Shown in pieces: positions 40,857 to 49,020 of a stretch of DNA of 64,000 bases; the first letter of the stretch is position 1; every line of letters begins with the position of its first letter. The stretch is from the NCBI RefSeq assembly GCF_005938645.2, contig NZ_CP042171.1, positions 4,092,001 through 4,156,000 on the forward strand. The letters are read 5' to 3'. The stretch comes from Pedobacter sp. KBS0701. GTDB lineage: Bacteria; Bacteroidota; Bacteroidia; Sphingobacteriales; Sphingobacteriaceae. A program made the translations under genes and the position numbers. The notes beneath the pieces were generated by a model that did no database searches, was not told where the DNA came from, and worked only from the letters and a program-made list of their open reading frames with translations.

Positions 40857-41849
40857 TTAAAACTCTAAAAAACGACTAATGTTCAACTGAACGTTGTCAT
40901 TTTTTTTATGCTCTCCCCTGTTCAACTGTAAGGCCCGAACGCTAACGCCATTTCTTTCTAAAAGCAATTCATCATAAAATCCTTTATAGTAAACATCTTT
41001 TACTTCAAAACGTCTGCTGCTCCAATTATTACTAATTTCTGCCCATTCCGGATAAAAAACCACATTTCCTGCAAAAGTTTTTAATCCTAGTTTCTCTGCA
41101 TCTCCACGAGACAAAACAACTGCATTGCCTAAAATTTGAGCAGTGTAAATGTGTTTTGGATTTTGATAAATATCGATAGGCTTACCGGTTTGCAAAAGTT
41201 CTCCGTTTCGCAAAATGAGTAATTGGTCGGCAAGAAATAAACCATCAGCAGGGTCGTGAGAGACAAGGATAACAGTTACCCCGGTTTCTGCTGCAACACG
41301 TTTTATATCAGCCCTTAGCTGGTTTTTAAGCAAAGCATCAACCTGGCTAAAGGGTTCGTCTAATAGTAAAACTTGTGTATCGGCAACCATGGCTTTAGCT
41401 ATGGCCACACGCTGCTGTTCTCCACCACTTAACTCGATAATTTTTTTATGCTGCAGTGGTAAAATCCGAAGGTGCTCCATGATCTGAAGTGTTTTTTCGG
41501 CCTTGGTTTTCAGATCGGTATTTGATAGCTGTGAGGCAATGTTATCGTACACTTTCGCATAAATATTCAGCGAAAAATCCTGCGTCACCATTTTCATCTG
41601 CTTATGGCCGGGGATTAGTTGTTCATCCGGCCCTTTAACCCTTTGATCTTCGAAAAGAATTTCGCCTTCATCAGTTTTTAACAGCCCGTAAATGGATTTG
41701 AGTAAGGTCGATTTTCCGCTACCGCTCTCGCCTATAATGGCCACCACATCACCTCTTTTAATGTCGAAACTTACATTTTTAATTCCACCGGCCTGCTCTG
41801 CCTGATATTGCTTGGTTAAATTTTTAACGCTGATTAGGGTATTGCTCAC
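40857..41849 (-). CDS. ABC transporter ATP-binding protein (PotA/FbpC-like)
   Basis: 330 aa, starting with GTG at 41849. Walker A GESGSGKSTLLKS, Q-loop VTQDFSLN, signature LSGGEQQRVAIAKA, Walker B VLLLDEPFS, H-loop VSHDPADG. The C-terminal ~90 residues are a TOBE-like domain. The ATPase part is nearest to spermidine/iron/molybdate importers. No permease or binding protein is encoded next to it, so the partner must be elsewhere. A relic of a second copy of its 3' end lies just downstream. Confidence 0.85.
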   Translation of the reverse strand: MSNTLISVKNLTKQYQAEQAGGIKNVSFDIKRGDVVAIIGESGSGKSTLLKSIYGLLKTDEGEILFEDQRVKGPDEQLIPGHKQMKMVTQDFSLNIYAKVYDNIASQLSNTDLKTKAEKTLQIMEHLRILPLQHKKIIELSGGEQQRVAIAKAMVADTQVLLLDEPFSQVDALLKNQLRADIKRVAAETGVTVILVSHDPADGLFLADQLLILRNGELLQTGKPIDIYQNPKHIYTAQILGNAVVLSRGDAEKLGLKTFAGNVVFYPEWAEISNNWSSRRFEVKDVYYKGFYDELLLERNGVSVRALQLNRGEHKKNDNVQLNISRFLEF

Positions 41850-41981
41850 GCGGTAAAGATAAGAAAAAGGTGGAGGGTTTTGAGGCAGAGGGTATAAGGT
41901 TACAACTTGTATAATTGTTAATATTTTATTTAGAAATTCACTAAAACGGTATTTATCTTTAAATCAAATAAATACAAAGAC

Positions 41982-42131
41982 ATGAAAGCTAAAATCACAC
42001 TAATTCTTGATGATGCTGTTATAGAGCAGGCTAAAATTTATGCGAAAGAGCAAGGAATAAGTTTAGATAAATTTATGGAGAATTGCTTTAAGTCTTTGAT
42101 CGATGAGAATAAGCCTGCTGAAACGTTATAA
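41982..42131 (+). CDS. DUF6364-like ribbon-helix-helix antitoxin-type protein, 49 aa
   Basis: 49 codons, ATG 41982 to TAA 42129. The sequence AKITLILDDAVIEQAKIYAK followed by EQGISLDKFMENCFK has the pattern of short ribbon-helix-helix proteins (a beta-strand ILTL-type, then two helices with GxS at the turn), close to DUF6364 antitoxin-like proteins of Bacteroidota. Such genes are usually followed by a PIN-type toxin. None is found here, so it is an orphan or a solitary regulator. Confidence 0.6.
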   Translation: MKAKITLILDDAVIEQAKIYAKEQGISLDKFMENCFKSLIDENKPAETL

Positions 42132-42250
42132 CAAAAAATCCTGTCTCGCCTAACCGAAACAGGATCTGTTCATTTGTGTGTTAACCTCTCTGTCCTTCGG
42201 ACATCTCTCCTAAAGGAGAGACTTAATCAGTCTATATAAATTGATATGGC

Positions 42251-43036
42251 TTAGTTTAATCCAAAGGTAACCCCGAAACTCATGTTCTTTAAGCCAGCTT
42301 GTTGTGAGGTAGTAAACATATCGTTAAAGTAATATTTGGTAAACAATCCTATACCTCCGTAACCAAATCTAACTGTACCTCCGTAACGAACCGATTGAAA
42401 GTGGTAGCTATCATATTGTTTTTCTTTACCACGTTCTTCGCTTATCTGTTTAATTTTTCCATTTAGCAAAAAGCTAACCTCCGGACCTAACACCAGGTAA
42501 AATCTTTTGCCGTTTTTGTTTTCGCTGGTACGGAATTCGAAGTTTAATGGAATATGTACATAACTGCTGGAGAAACGGTTTTTAGAGAAATGTACCGGTG
42601 ATTGATCGGTATAAACAAACTCGTTAGCGTTTTTAGCAATCGTAATATCTTTTCTTAAACGGATTAAGGTCCAATCAAATCCTCCTGCTACATAAACTTT
42701 AAAGTTAGAATTAAAGCGATAGCCAAACTGTAAAACATCAAAAGAAAATGTACTGGTTTTTCCACCTTTGTAATCTAAAAAATCATTATTAGGTGATAAA
42801 TTAAAACTTCCATTGTCTATCAGCCTGGAGAATCCCCAATCCACTCTGGTAAAAGTAATTCCACCTACAAAACGACCTTTTTTTGCTGAATCTGCTGATT
42901 TTGTATTAATCATAATACCATGACCTTCACTATAATCCATTTTCTTTTTAGTACTATCTTGTTGTGCAAAAGCACCTGGAGCCATAACACCGGCAAGCCC
43001 GCTTACCAAAAGTGTTGTAAATATTAGACGTTTCAT
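42251..43036 (-). CDS. outer-membrane beta-barrel protein (PorT-like)
   Basis: 261 aa. The signal peptide (ending around PGAFAQ) is followed by repeated amphipathic beta-strands (FVGGITFTRVDWGFSRL, FSFDVLQFGYRFNSNFKVY, FHIPLNFEFRTSE-like) and a C-terminal SFGVTFGLN strand. It matches the layout of PorT/OmpA-like barrels of this phylum. It is last in a unit with the ECF sigma factor and the anti-sigma-like gene, so it may be part of their regulon. The name of the ligand or role is unknown. Confidence 0.8.
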   Translation of the reverse strand: MKRLIFTTLLVSGLAGVMAPGAFAQQDSTKKKMDYSEGHGIMINTKSADSAKKGRFVGGITFTRVDWGFSRLIDNGSFNLSPNNDFLDYKGGKTSTFSFDVLQFGYRFNSNFKVYVAGGFDWTLIRLRKDITIAKNANEFVYTDQSPVHFSKNRFSSSYVHIPLNFEFRTSENKNGKRFYLVLGPEVSFLLNGKIKQISEERGKEKQYDSYHFQSVRYGGTVRFGYGGIGLFTKYYFNDMFTTSQQAGLKNMSFGVTFGLN

Positions 43037-43119
43037 ATCTGTGTGTATTATTTTGTTAAATGTTGTAAGGTTTTAATAAATGTCGACACTGTTAACTAAA
43101 AACTGCCAACTGAAAACTA

Positions 43120-43872
43120 TTATTTCTTCTTTTTACCAAATTTAAAAGGCCCGATATTGATTGATGACAAAGAAGAGTCGTCATCATCAGTACGGAACTG
43201 GATCAGCTTATCTTTTCTTTTATCCATTTTGTTAACAATCAGGTTTACTACATCGCCAACGTTGCGGATACCTTTAATGCCTTGTTCGTTATCGTTAATA
43301 GGATCATCCGTTTTAATGGCTGTAGGGTTAGCAACTATTACAGTTTCCTCTTTGGGTTGCAGAATCGCCTCTTCGATTTTCGTTCTAATATCTTTTTTAG
43401 GCTCTTCAACTTTAGCTACAGTGGTTTCATGCTTTTGCATTTCAGGGGCCGTAATTATCCGCGGTTGCGCTAAAGCAGGTTTATCTTGTTTCACCTTTGT
43501 TTTGGCAATAGCCCTTGCTGGTTTAGCCTCAACCGGTAAAATTGGTGCAACATCTTTAACCGGTTCAACTACTACAGGTGACTGATCTTTTACAACTGGT
43601 GTTTCCACTACTGGCTTAGGCTTTTCAATTGTATTATTGGCTAATTTTTTACCCTCACCAGTATTATTCTGCTGTTGATAAAGCAAAATTCCAACTGTGG
43701 CGATAAGCAAAACCGCTGCAGCCGATAACCAATAAATTGGTATAATTCTTTTTTTCTTCGGCGTTATTCCACTTTCTATATTGCTCCATAAATCCCTCGA
43801 AGGTGTTACTTCCGCGTTAGCAAAAGCATCTTTAAATAACTGATCAAAATCTTTATCCCGTATAGGTTGCAT
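43120..43872 (-). CDS. membrane-anchored anti-sigma-like protein
   Basis: 250 aa from ATG 43872 (MQPIRDKDFDQLFKDAF); a TTG two codons upstream is unlikely. A short cytoplasmic segment is followed by one helix (YWLSAAAVLLIATVGILLY, about residues 47-65) and a long Pro/Lys/Val-rich periplasmic tail. The position, overlapping the end of the ECF sigma gene by 20 bases, and the cytoplasmic-TM-periplasmic topology suggest an anti-sigma factor. No canonical zinc or FecR domain is seen, so this is an inference from layout. Confidence 0.6.
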   Translation of the reverse strand: MQPIRDKDFDQLFKDAFANAEVTPSRDLWSNIESGITPKKKRIIPIYWLSAAAVLLIATVGILLYQQQNNTGEGKKLANNTIEKPKPVVETPVVKDQSPVVVEPVKDVAPILPVEAKPARAIAKTKVKQDKPALAQPRIITAPEMQKHETTVAKVEEPKKDIRTKIEEAILQPKEETVIVANPTAIKTDDPINDNEQGIKGIRNVGDVVNLIVNKMDKRKDKLIQFRTDDDDSSLSSINIGPFKFGKKKK

Positions 43873-44422
43873 AACCAAATCCCTCCATTTTTATAATTTC
43901 TTCTTTTAATATTGCCCTTGCTCTCGATAATTGCGATTTACTCGCCCCTTCTGAGATGCCTAGCGTTTCTCCAATTTCCTTATGCGAATAGCCTTCTATT
44001 ACGTACATGTTAAAAACCATGCGGTAACCATCTGCCAGTTTTTGTATCACTTTCATCAAATCCTGCATGCCTAGTGTGCCAAAATCAAATCCGGTTGATG
44101 GTTGCTCGTAAGCTTCATCTATTTCTACTACGTTTAAGCTGCGTAAATTTTTACGGTAACTCTCAATCGCAGTATTCACCATTACTCTCCTAATCCAGCC
44201 TTCAAAAGAACCCTCGCCCCTATACTCTTTTATTTTTTGAAAAATCTTGATGTATCCCATCTGCAGCACATCTTCTGCCTCCATCCTATCTTTGGCGTAG
44301 CGCATACAAACGGCCAACATCTTAGATGCAGTTTGCTTGTAGAGCAGCTCCTGCATCTTCCGGTCACCAGCTTTGCAGCCTTCCATCAAATCGTTTATTG
44401 TATAGCTTCGCGTCAATTTCAT
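43853..44422 (-). CDS. ECF sigma factor (RpoE-like)
   Basis: 189 aa. Region 2: YKQTASKMLAVCMRYAKD and AEDVLQMGYIKIFQKI; region 4: YSHKEIGETLGISEGASKSQ with a helix-turn-helix and SRARAILKEEI. It is the start of a unit with the anti-sigma-like gene (20-base overlap) and an outer-membrane protein. It is unlike the FecI-type sigma at 13940 and seems to belong to the envelope-stress class. Confidence 0.92.
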   Translation of the reverse strand: MKLTRSYTINDLMEGCKAGDRKMQELLYKQTASKMLAVCMRYAKDRMEAEDVLQMGYIKIFQKIKEYRGEGSFEGWIRRVMVNTAIESYRKNLRSLNVVEIDEAYEQPSTGFDFGTLGMQDLMKVIQKLADGYRMVFNMYVIEGYSHKEIGETLGISEGASKSQLSRARAILKEEIIKMEGFGYATYTG

Positions 44423-44818
44423 TGTGTGTTTGTATATAGAAGATGGAAGATTACAAACAATGGTTGCATGAGGTGAGAAAAAAAGTTAAATAAAGTTAAA
44501 ATTAGAATTATACCAATTGATTATCAGACAGATATAATTAAAATAATTTTCAAGAAAGATATAGATTTTTTATTTGAAAATGAACATGCAGCATTTCATA
44601 GGGAGCAGCAGTCCCGCTATTCGCTTCAAAGCCTCGGTTCGTTCCTCACCTTCGTGTTTTTCGCTGCTATCGGGTTTAGTTGGCAGGAACTTCCGAAGTT
44701 TCACAGGGAGTTAGGCGCAGGGGGAACTTCGGAAGTCTATCAACAATAAACCCCGCAGGTTTATGTACCTATGGGGTTTGTAATGGATTAGTTAAATTAC
44801 CCTCAACCTTTCTACCTT
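44423..44818. repeat. 396-base spacer with an inverted CCCGATAGCAG element
   Basis: No gene. 44604-44679 is the reverse-complement copy of the element at 29018 and 37397 (AGTCCCGCTATTCGC ... CTGCTATCGGGTTTA). Behind it stand GGAACTTCCGAAGTTTCACA and GGAACTTCGGAAGTC (an inverted pair), a diverged AAACCCCGCAGGTTT / ACCTATGGGGTTT palindrome, and CCTTTCTACCTTCTACCTTT words directly at the end of the next gene. Confidence 0.6.
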
Positions 44819-45976
44819 CTACCTTTCATCCTTTTTCACCTTAAACAACTTGAAATCCTGTTTATAGGTCAAAAAGAAGGAGTGGTTAAACTGAAGTTGT
44901 TTATCTGTATGATCAAGATCAATATGCGGTTCGAAACGCACATCAAGATATAAATGTGGGATTAACTCTTTTTGGTAAGCATAACGCAATGAAACAATGT
45001 TTCTTGAACTTTGCCTCAAGCCCGGACTATACAAATTATCGGAAACAGATTCATAAAGTGGCATACCTTTAATCGAAATAAAGTTATTGCCCTTCCAGTA
45101 AGAGGCCACTAAACTTCCCCATTTACTTTCTACACCAGCATTTAACCATAAACCAAAACCACCCTGGTAGGCTCTTCTTTTATCCGGAGAGAAATCTTTG
45201 TAAACCGCAATATAGTTATCGGTATATATCTGTTTAATATTGGTATTAATGTCTTTATGAAGCTTTATACCTGTGGCGCCATTAAACATGGTGGTGATCG
45301 GGATTTCTTTTAACACATCAATCTGTCCGCCCTGGTGGAAAGCCAAAAACTGTGCAGGAATACTTAATTTCCAGTCGTCATTTTTGATTAAGAAACTTTC
45401 GGTCGATAAACCACCAATAATTTCTTCTTTAGCCGGATCACCTTTATAGATCATTTTTTGCCAGGCAATCCAGGCATCTAAGGTAAATTTCTTACGCTCA
45501 ACCAATAACTGCGTACCGTATTCTATTGGTGTAGTTATTGTTCTTTCGAAATCGTATAAAGGCTCAATATATTTATGCTGAATGTTTCCTTCCAGACTAC
45601 CAAAAATTAAGGTGAGGTTACGCTTATGATATTTTACGTTGAATAAAGGTTTAGCATCAGAAATCCCGTTCCTGCCAAAATCCTTTCTGATGAAAGCACC
45701 TGCAGTGATGGCGAGGTTTGGATGTGCATAATAAACGATTTGCGGCTGCAATTGCGTTCCGTACAAAGTATAACCATCATGAAAATCATTAGTGTACTCG
45801 TAATTGCGGACGTAGTTTAAATTGTAAAAATTGAAGTGAACCTCGTTGGTTAAGCTGCTATCGGGGCGGATTCTGTTTTCGAAAGCCGATTGATTAAACT
45901 GTGCAGAAGCAAAATAAGAACTGAAAAGAAAAGTTATTAAGATTAAGGCCCTTTTCAGACCTGTGTTTGTAAACAT
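44819..45976 (-). CDS. putative outer-membrane protein, 385 aa
   Basis: The signal peptide (to about FASAQ) is followed by a beta-rich body of about 360 residues with many aromatic strands (FYNLNYVRNYEYTND, YLDVRFEPHIDLDHTDK) and a terminal strand HSFFLTYKQDFKLFKVKKD. It looks like an outer-membrane barrel or a surface beta-propeller. I do not recognise a named family. It follows hemJ with a 190-base spacer that contains inverted TTTGTG words. Function is unknown. Confidence 0.65.
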   Translation of the reverse strand: MFTNTGLKRALILITFLFSSYFASAQFNQSAFENRIRPDSSLTNEVHFNFYNLNYVRNYEYTNDFHDGYTLYGTQLQPQIVYYAHPNLAITAGAFIRKDFGRNGISDAKPLFNVKYHKRNLTLIFGSLEGNIQHKYIEPLYDFERTITTPIEYGTQLLVERKKFTLDAWIAWQKMIYKGDPAKEEIIGGLSTESFLIKNDDWKLSIPAQFLAFHQGGQIDVLKEIPITTMFNGATGIKLHKDINTNIKQIYTDNYIAVYKDFSPDKRRAYQGGFGLWLNAGVESKWGSLVASYWKGNNFISIKGMPLYESVSDNLYSPGLRQSSRNIVSLRYAYQKELIPHLYLDVRFEPHIDLDHTDKQLQFNHSFFLTYKQDFKLFKVKKDER

Positions 45977-46016
45977 GAGCTTGGATTTTATCGCCCAAAT
46001 TTAGAATAGTTTTTGG

Positions 46017-46165
46017 TTTATTTAACCGCAAAACACGCGAAGTTTACGCAAAGGAAACAAAGTTAATATGGATCGACCACCAAGGCACAAAGAACACAAA
46101 GTTTTATTGACACCTTTAATTACAAACAATATTCTTTGTGCCTTGGTGACTTTGTGGTTAAAAGA
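46017..46165. repeat. inverted TTTGTG/TTTGCG word array
   Basis: CCACCAAGGCACAAAGAACA on the left is the near-complement of CTTTGTGCCTTGGTGACTTT on the right, so the middle of the spacer folds back on itself. To the left stand AACCGCAAAACACGCGAAG and ACGCAAAGGAAACAAAG, complements of the TTTGCGGTTAAA words before ilvN and the VOC gene. Confidence 0.6.
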
Positions 46166-46726
46166 TTATTCACCACTTTTTTTACGATAATTCTTATACA
46201 GCTTAACTGCAATCATGATGGCCATTGCTACGCCCATGATACCAATTAAACCATAAATCCAATTGATGGCACTTTTTAAGATCACGACAAATACAATAGC
46301 AATCATAAAAATGGTAGCCAGCTCACGCCATAACCTCAACTGAAAGCTGGTTAGCTTATATTGATTGTTTTTAAGCTGTTTAACGAGATTTTGACAGATA
46401 AAGTGATAAATGAGCAGGCCAACAACAAAACCTAGCTTTACCCACATCCAATCAGCTTGAAGCAGGCCCGGATTTAAAGTGAGCATAGATGCGCCCGCCA
46501 AAACAGAAATAACCATGGCCGGAGTAGCTATAATTTTCCATAAAGTAGCTTCCATTTTAACAAACTGTTTTTGGAGGATACTTTTTTCAGGTTCAGGTTT
46601 ATCGTTTGCTTCCGTGTGATAAATAAAAAGACTTAAAATATAAAATAAACCGGCCATCCAGCTAATTACAAATACAATGTGTACTGCAAGAAAATAGTGG
46701 TAATATGGCAATAAGGTTTCTATCAT
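46166..46726 (-). CDS. hemJ: HemJ-type protoporphyrinogen IX oxidase
   Basis: 186 aa integral membrane protein with about 4-5 helices, in the UPF0093/CopD-like HemJ family. The conserved N-terminal histidine region reads YYHYFLAVHIVFVISWMAGLFY, and conserved residues follow near WVKLGFVVGLLIYHF. HemJ oxidises protoporphyrinogen IX to protoporphyrin IX in heme synthesis, in the inner membrane. It sits downstream of hemE and, beyond that, hemL, hemB, hemCD and hemA, all on the minus strand, which supports the call. A toxin-antitoxin pair separates it from hemE. Confidence 0.82.
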   Translation of the reverse strand: MIETLLPYYHYFLAVHIVFVISWMAGLFYILSLFIYHTEANDKPEPEKSILQKQFVKMEATLWKIIATPAMVISVLAGASMLTLNPGLLQADWMWVKLGFVVGLLIYHFICQNLVKQLKNNQYKLTSFQLRLWRELATIFMIAIVFVVILKSAINWIYGLIGIMGVAMAIMIAVKLYKNYRKKSGE

Positions 46727-46754
46727 GGAATGTTTGTAGGATAAAGCCTTTTAT

Positions 46755-47036
46755 TTAAAATAGATCAGAATGTGTTCCGACTCTTAATAGAATTATTTCC
46801 TTTTCTTCGGTTATCTCAAACCATATCATCAATAAATCGGGCTTAATATGGGCTTCCCAATTGTCCTTATAGTTTCCAACTAATTTATGCGGGCGATGCT
46901 TCTTATCAATTCCACTGGCACCATCAATCTCTAATCTAAACAAAAAATCCTTAATGAGATTTATGTTCTTTGCAGAACGTTTCTTCATTAGCTTAATATC
47001 TTTATCAAATTGATTGGTAGGCTTTAGAACAAACAT
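46755..47036 (-). CDS. RelE/YafQ-type toxin
   Basis: 93 aa. The fold of YafQ-type mRNA interferases is suggested by NQFDKDIKLMKKRSAKNINLI at the N terminus, the central HKLVGNYKDNWEAHIKPDLLMIW and the C-terminal LLRVGTHSDLF, with the conserved Lys/Arg and His needed for ribosome-dependent RNA cutting. Its ATG begins right after the antitoxin stop. It lies between hemE and hemJ, a type II toxin-antitoxin insertion in the heme cluster. Confidence 0.85.
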   Translation of the reverse strand: MFVLKPTNQFDKDIKLMKKRSAKNINLIKDFLFRLEIDGASGIDKKHRPHKLVGNYKDNWEAHIKPDLLMIWFEITEEKEIILLRVGTHSDLF

Positions 47037-47243
47037 CTACAAGGAATTGATATATGAATTTATATCTTTAATCGGTTCGCCTATCCCAATACCCTTGTGT
47101 GCATCATCGATAGTTTTTTGCGTAACCGAATTGGGTACAGATTTACTTGCACTCTCCTTTTTAAAAGTAACACCAAGCTCCCTTAAAAGCTGTTTTACCA
47201 GTTCGCTTTTTTTTTCAGGAATATTTATAATAAGTGTTTCCAT
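47037..47243 (-). CDS. antitoxin of the RelE/YafQ pair
   Basis: 68 aa from ATG 47243 (METLIINIPEKKSELVKQLL); an upstream start would add eleven residues and is less likely. A short beta-strand and helix at the N terminus could make a DNA-binding or dimer domain, and the C-terminal tail (about 30-68) would wrap the toxin. It ends at the base next to the toxin ATG. It probably represses its own promoter together with the toxin. Confidence 0.75.
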   Translation of the reverse strand: METLIINIPEKKSELVKQLLRELGVTFKKESASKSVPNSVTQKTIDDAHKGIGIGEPIKDINSYINSL

Positions 47244-47300
47244 ATCCAAATATAACGATTTACAGCAACCGTTCAAAGTCTCCTTTAGGGAATTCAGGGG

Positions 47301-48326
47301 TTAATACCTAAACTCCTTCACCACATCAATTGCATACTTCACATTATCGAAAGGAATATCAGGCATAATACCGTGACCTAAATTGAAGATAAATCCTTCA
47401 GTACCACGCATGCGTTCGAATAACTTATGGATTTGTGCCTTAATTACAGCTTTATCCGCATATAAAATATGTGGGTCTAAATTTCCTTGTACAGCAATAC
47501 CTTTTGGCAAAGCATTTTTAATATTCAATAAATCAGCATTCCAGTCAACCGAAATTACATCTGGTTTAGCTTCTGCCATAATCGGAGCAAAAACCGAACT
47601 TCCCTTACAGAACGAAATCACCGGAATATCTTTTCTGTTTAGATTGGCAATAATTTCCTGAATATAACGGTGCGAAAACTCCTGGTAATCATTCCATGCT
47701 AAGGCAAGTGCCCAACTATCGAAAATTTGAACTGCATTTACGCCAGCAGCAATCTGAAGGTTCAGATAATCTGCGGTTACTTTTGCAATTTTAGCCAAAA
47801 GCTTGTGTGCCAGTTCTGGTTGGTTATGTATAAAGAGTTTAGTTAACTTGAAATCTTTAGAAGATCCACCTTCAATTAAATAACTCATTACCGTAAACGG
47901 TGCACCAGCAAAACCGATCAAAGGGATATTCCCATTTAACCTTTGCTGAATCACTTTAATCGCATCAGCCACATATTGTAACTCATCCAAACAATCAACA
48001 TTTAGATTTTCAATATCCTGGGCTGTACGTACCGGATTTGAAAATTTAGGACCAACACCTTGAGTGAAGCTTAAATCACCACCCATAGCCTCACCGGTTA
48101 CCAGAATATCACAGAATAAAATCGCGGCATCTATATCCAGCAGATCAACAGGCAACATCGTTACATCAGCTGCAATCTCAGGAGTTTTACACATCTCTAA
48201 AAAAGAGTATTTGTTTTTTATCTCCCAATATTGTGGCATAAAACGGCCTGCCTGACGCATCATCCACACGGGTGGGCGTTCTGTTTGTTTTGAAAATGCT
48301 GCGTCTAAAAATAAGTTATTCTTCAT
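47301..48326 (-). CDS. hemE: uroporphyrinogen decarboxylase
   Basis: 341 aa from ATG 48326 (MKNNLFLDAAFSKQTERPPV). The upstream in-frame extension lies in a repeat spacer and is not family-like. Diagnostic: RPPVWMMRQAGRFMPQY near the N terminus, ILFCDILVTGEAMGGDLSF, GFAGAPFTVMSYLIEG and FNLGHGIMPDIP. It removes four carboxyl groups from uroporphyrinogen III, giving coproporphyrinogen III, in the cytosol. A terminator at 48437-48482 separates it from the upstream heme genes, so it has its own promoter. Confidence 0.97.
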   Translation of the reverse strand: MKNNLFLDAAFSKQTERPPVWMMRQAGRFMPQYWEIKNKYSFLEMCKTPEIAADVTMLPVDLLDIDAAILFCDILVTGEAMGGDLSFTQGVGPKFSNPVRTAQDIENLNVDCLDELQYVADAIKVIQQRLNGNIPLIGFAGAPFTVMSYLIEGGSSKDFKLTKLFIHNQPELAHKLLAKIAKVTADYLNLQIAAGVNAVQIFDSWALALAWNDYQEFSHRYIQEIIANLNRKDIPVISFCKGSSVFAPIMAEAKPDVISVDWNADLLNIKNALPKGIAVQGNLDPHILYADKAVIKAQIHKLFERMRGTEGFIFNLGHGIMPDIPFDNVKYAIDVVKEFRY

Positions 48327-48351
48327 GATCTGTATTTGGTATCGCTTTATC

Positions 48352-48413
48352 GTCATCCTGCCACACTTAACATATAAATAAAGTAAGAGATGCTGAAACA
48401 AATTCAGCATGAC
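48352..48413. repeat. GTCATCCTG ... ATGCTGAAACAAATTCAGCAT palindrome
   Basis: ATGCTGAAACAAATTCAGCAT is a 21-base near-palindrome (9-bp arms) at the right end, with GTCATCCTG at the left and CATGACG at the far right. It belongs to the GTCATTCTGA/ATGCTGA spacer family. Confidence 0.55.
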
Positions 48414-48436
48414 GAATCGGCTGCAAAGGTATAAAT

Positions 48437-48482
48437 AAAAAAAAAACGAAGTACCTTTTTATCAAAAACCGGTGCTTCGTTT
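48437..48482 (-). terminator. terminator after the TPR gene
   Basis: On the minus strand AAACGAAGCACC pairs with GGTACTTCGTTT (one mismatch in 12), loop of 15, then a T-run of about nine. It ends the transcript that comes from hemA, hemCD, hemB, hemL, the two-component system and the TPR gene. Confidence 0.75.
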
Positions 48483-48504
48483 ATTCAAAATGACAATAGT
48501 CCTA

Positions 48505-49020
48505 TTATATTTTGCTTATTTCTTTTTCAATTTTAACGATAATATCCTTTGATCGTTGTGTTTCGGCAAGTTCCTTTGCCAGTTTGGTATAAGCTTCTGC
48601 CCTTTCCTTGTCTTTTTTCCGCAAAGCGAGGTTAGCCAAATGGATCAGCACATACGATTTTTCATTTTTACCCCCTACCGGAAAACGGCTGGCCAATTGA
48701 AAATGATATTCAGCTTTATCATAATCCTGTTCTTTCAAAGCCATATTGCCTTGCATAAATTCGTAATAACCCCTGCGGCTTTTGGCCAAACGTTCCGGTT
48801 TTGCTACCTCGGCCAACAATGCTCTGGTTTTACCAAATTCGTTATTTTTGAAATGTTTCGATGCCATTAACACCGAGCTATGCTTAAAATGGCTCCAAAT
48901 AACAAAGGCAAATAAAACACCAGAAACAGCAGCCAACTGATATTGATAGTAAAAAATACAAACCAATGCAGCCAGCGCAAAAACTGCCATTAAAGCATAC
49001 CTGCCTTTATTATTGTACAT
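48505..49020 (-). CDS. membrane-anchored TPR-like protein
   Basis: 171 aa. Two hydrophobic helices at the N terminus (ALMAVFALAALVCIFYYQY and LAAVSGVLFAFVIW) are followed by helix pairs with TPR character (YYEFMQGNMALKEQDYDKAEYHFQLA, IHLANLALRKKDKERAEAY). The ATG overlaps the response-regulator stop by one base. A role as accessory to the two-component system or to heme genes is only positional. The family has no name that I recognise. Confidence 0.7.
   Translation of the reverse strand: MYNNKGRYALMAVFALAALVCIFYYQYQLAAVSGVLFAFVIWSHFKHSSVLMASKHFKNNEFGKTRALLAEVAKPERLAKSRRGYYEFMQGNMALKEQDYDKAEYHFQLASRFPVGGKNEKSYVLIHLANLALRKKDKERAEAYTKLAKELAETQRSKDIIVKIEKEISKI

Noticed and set aside
42136..42164. 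Hairpin ATCCTGT/ACAGGAT after the 49-codon gene as a terminator
   Set aside because: The stem is only 7 bp with a long loop and no T-run follows; too weak to call.
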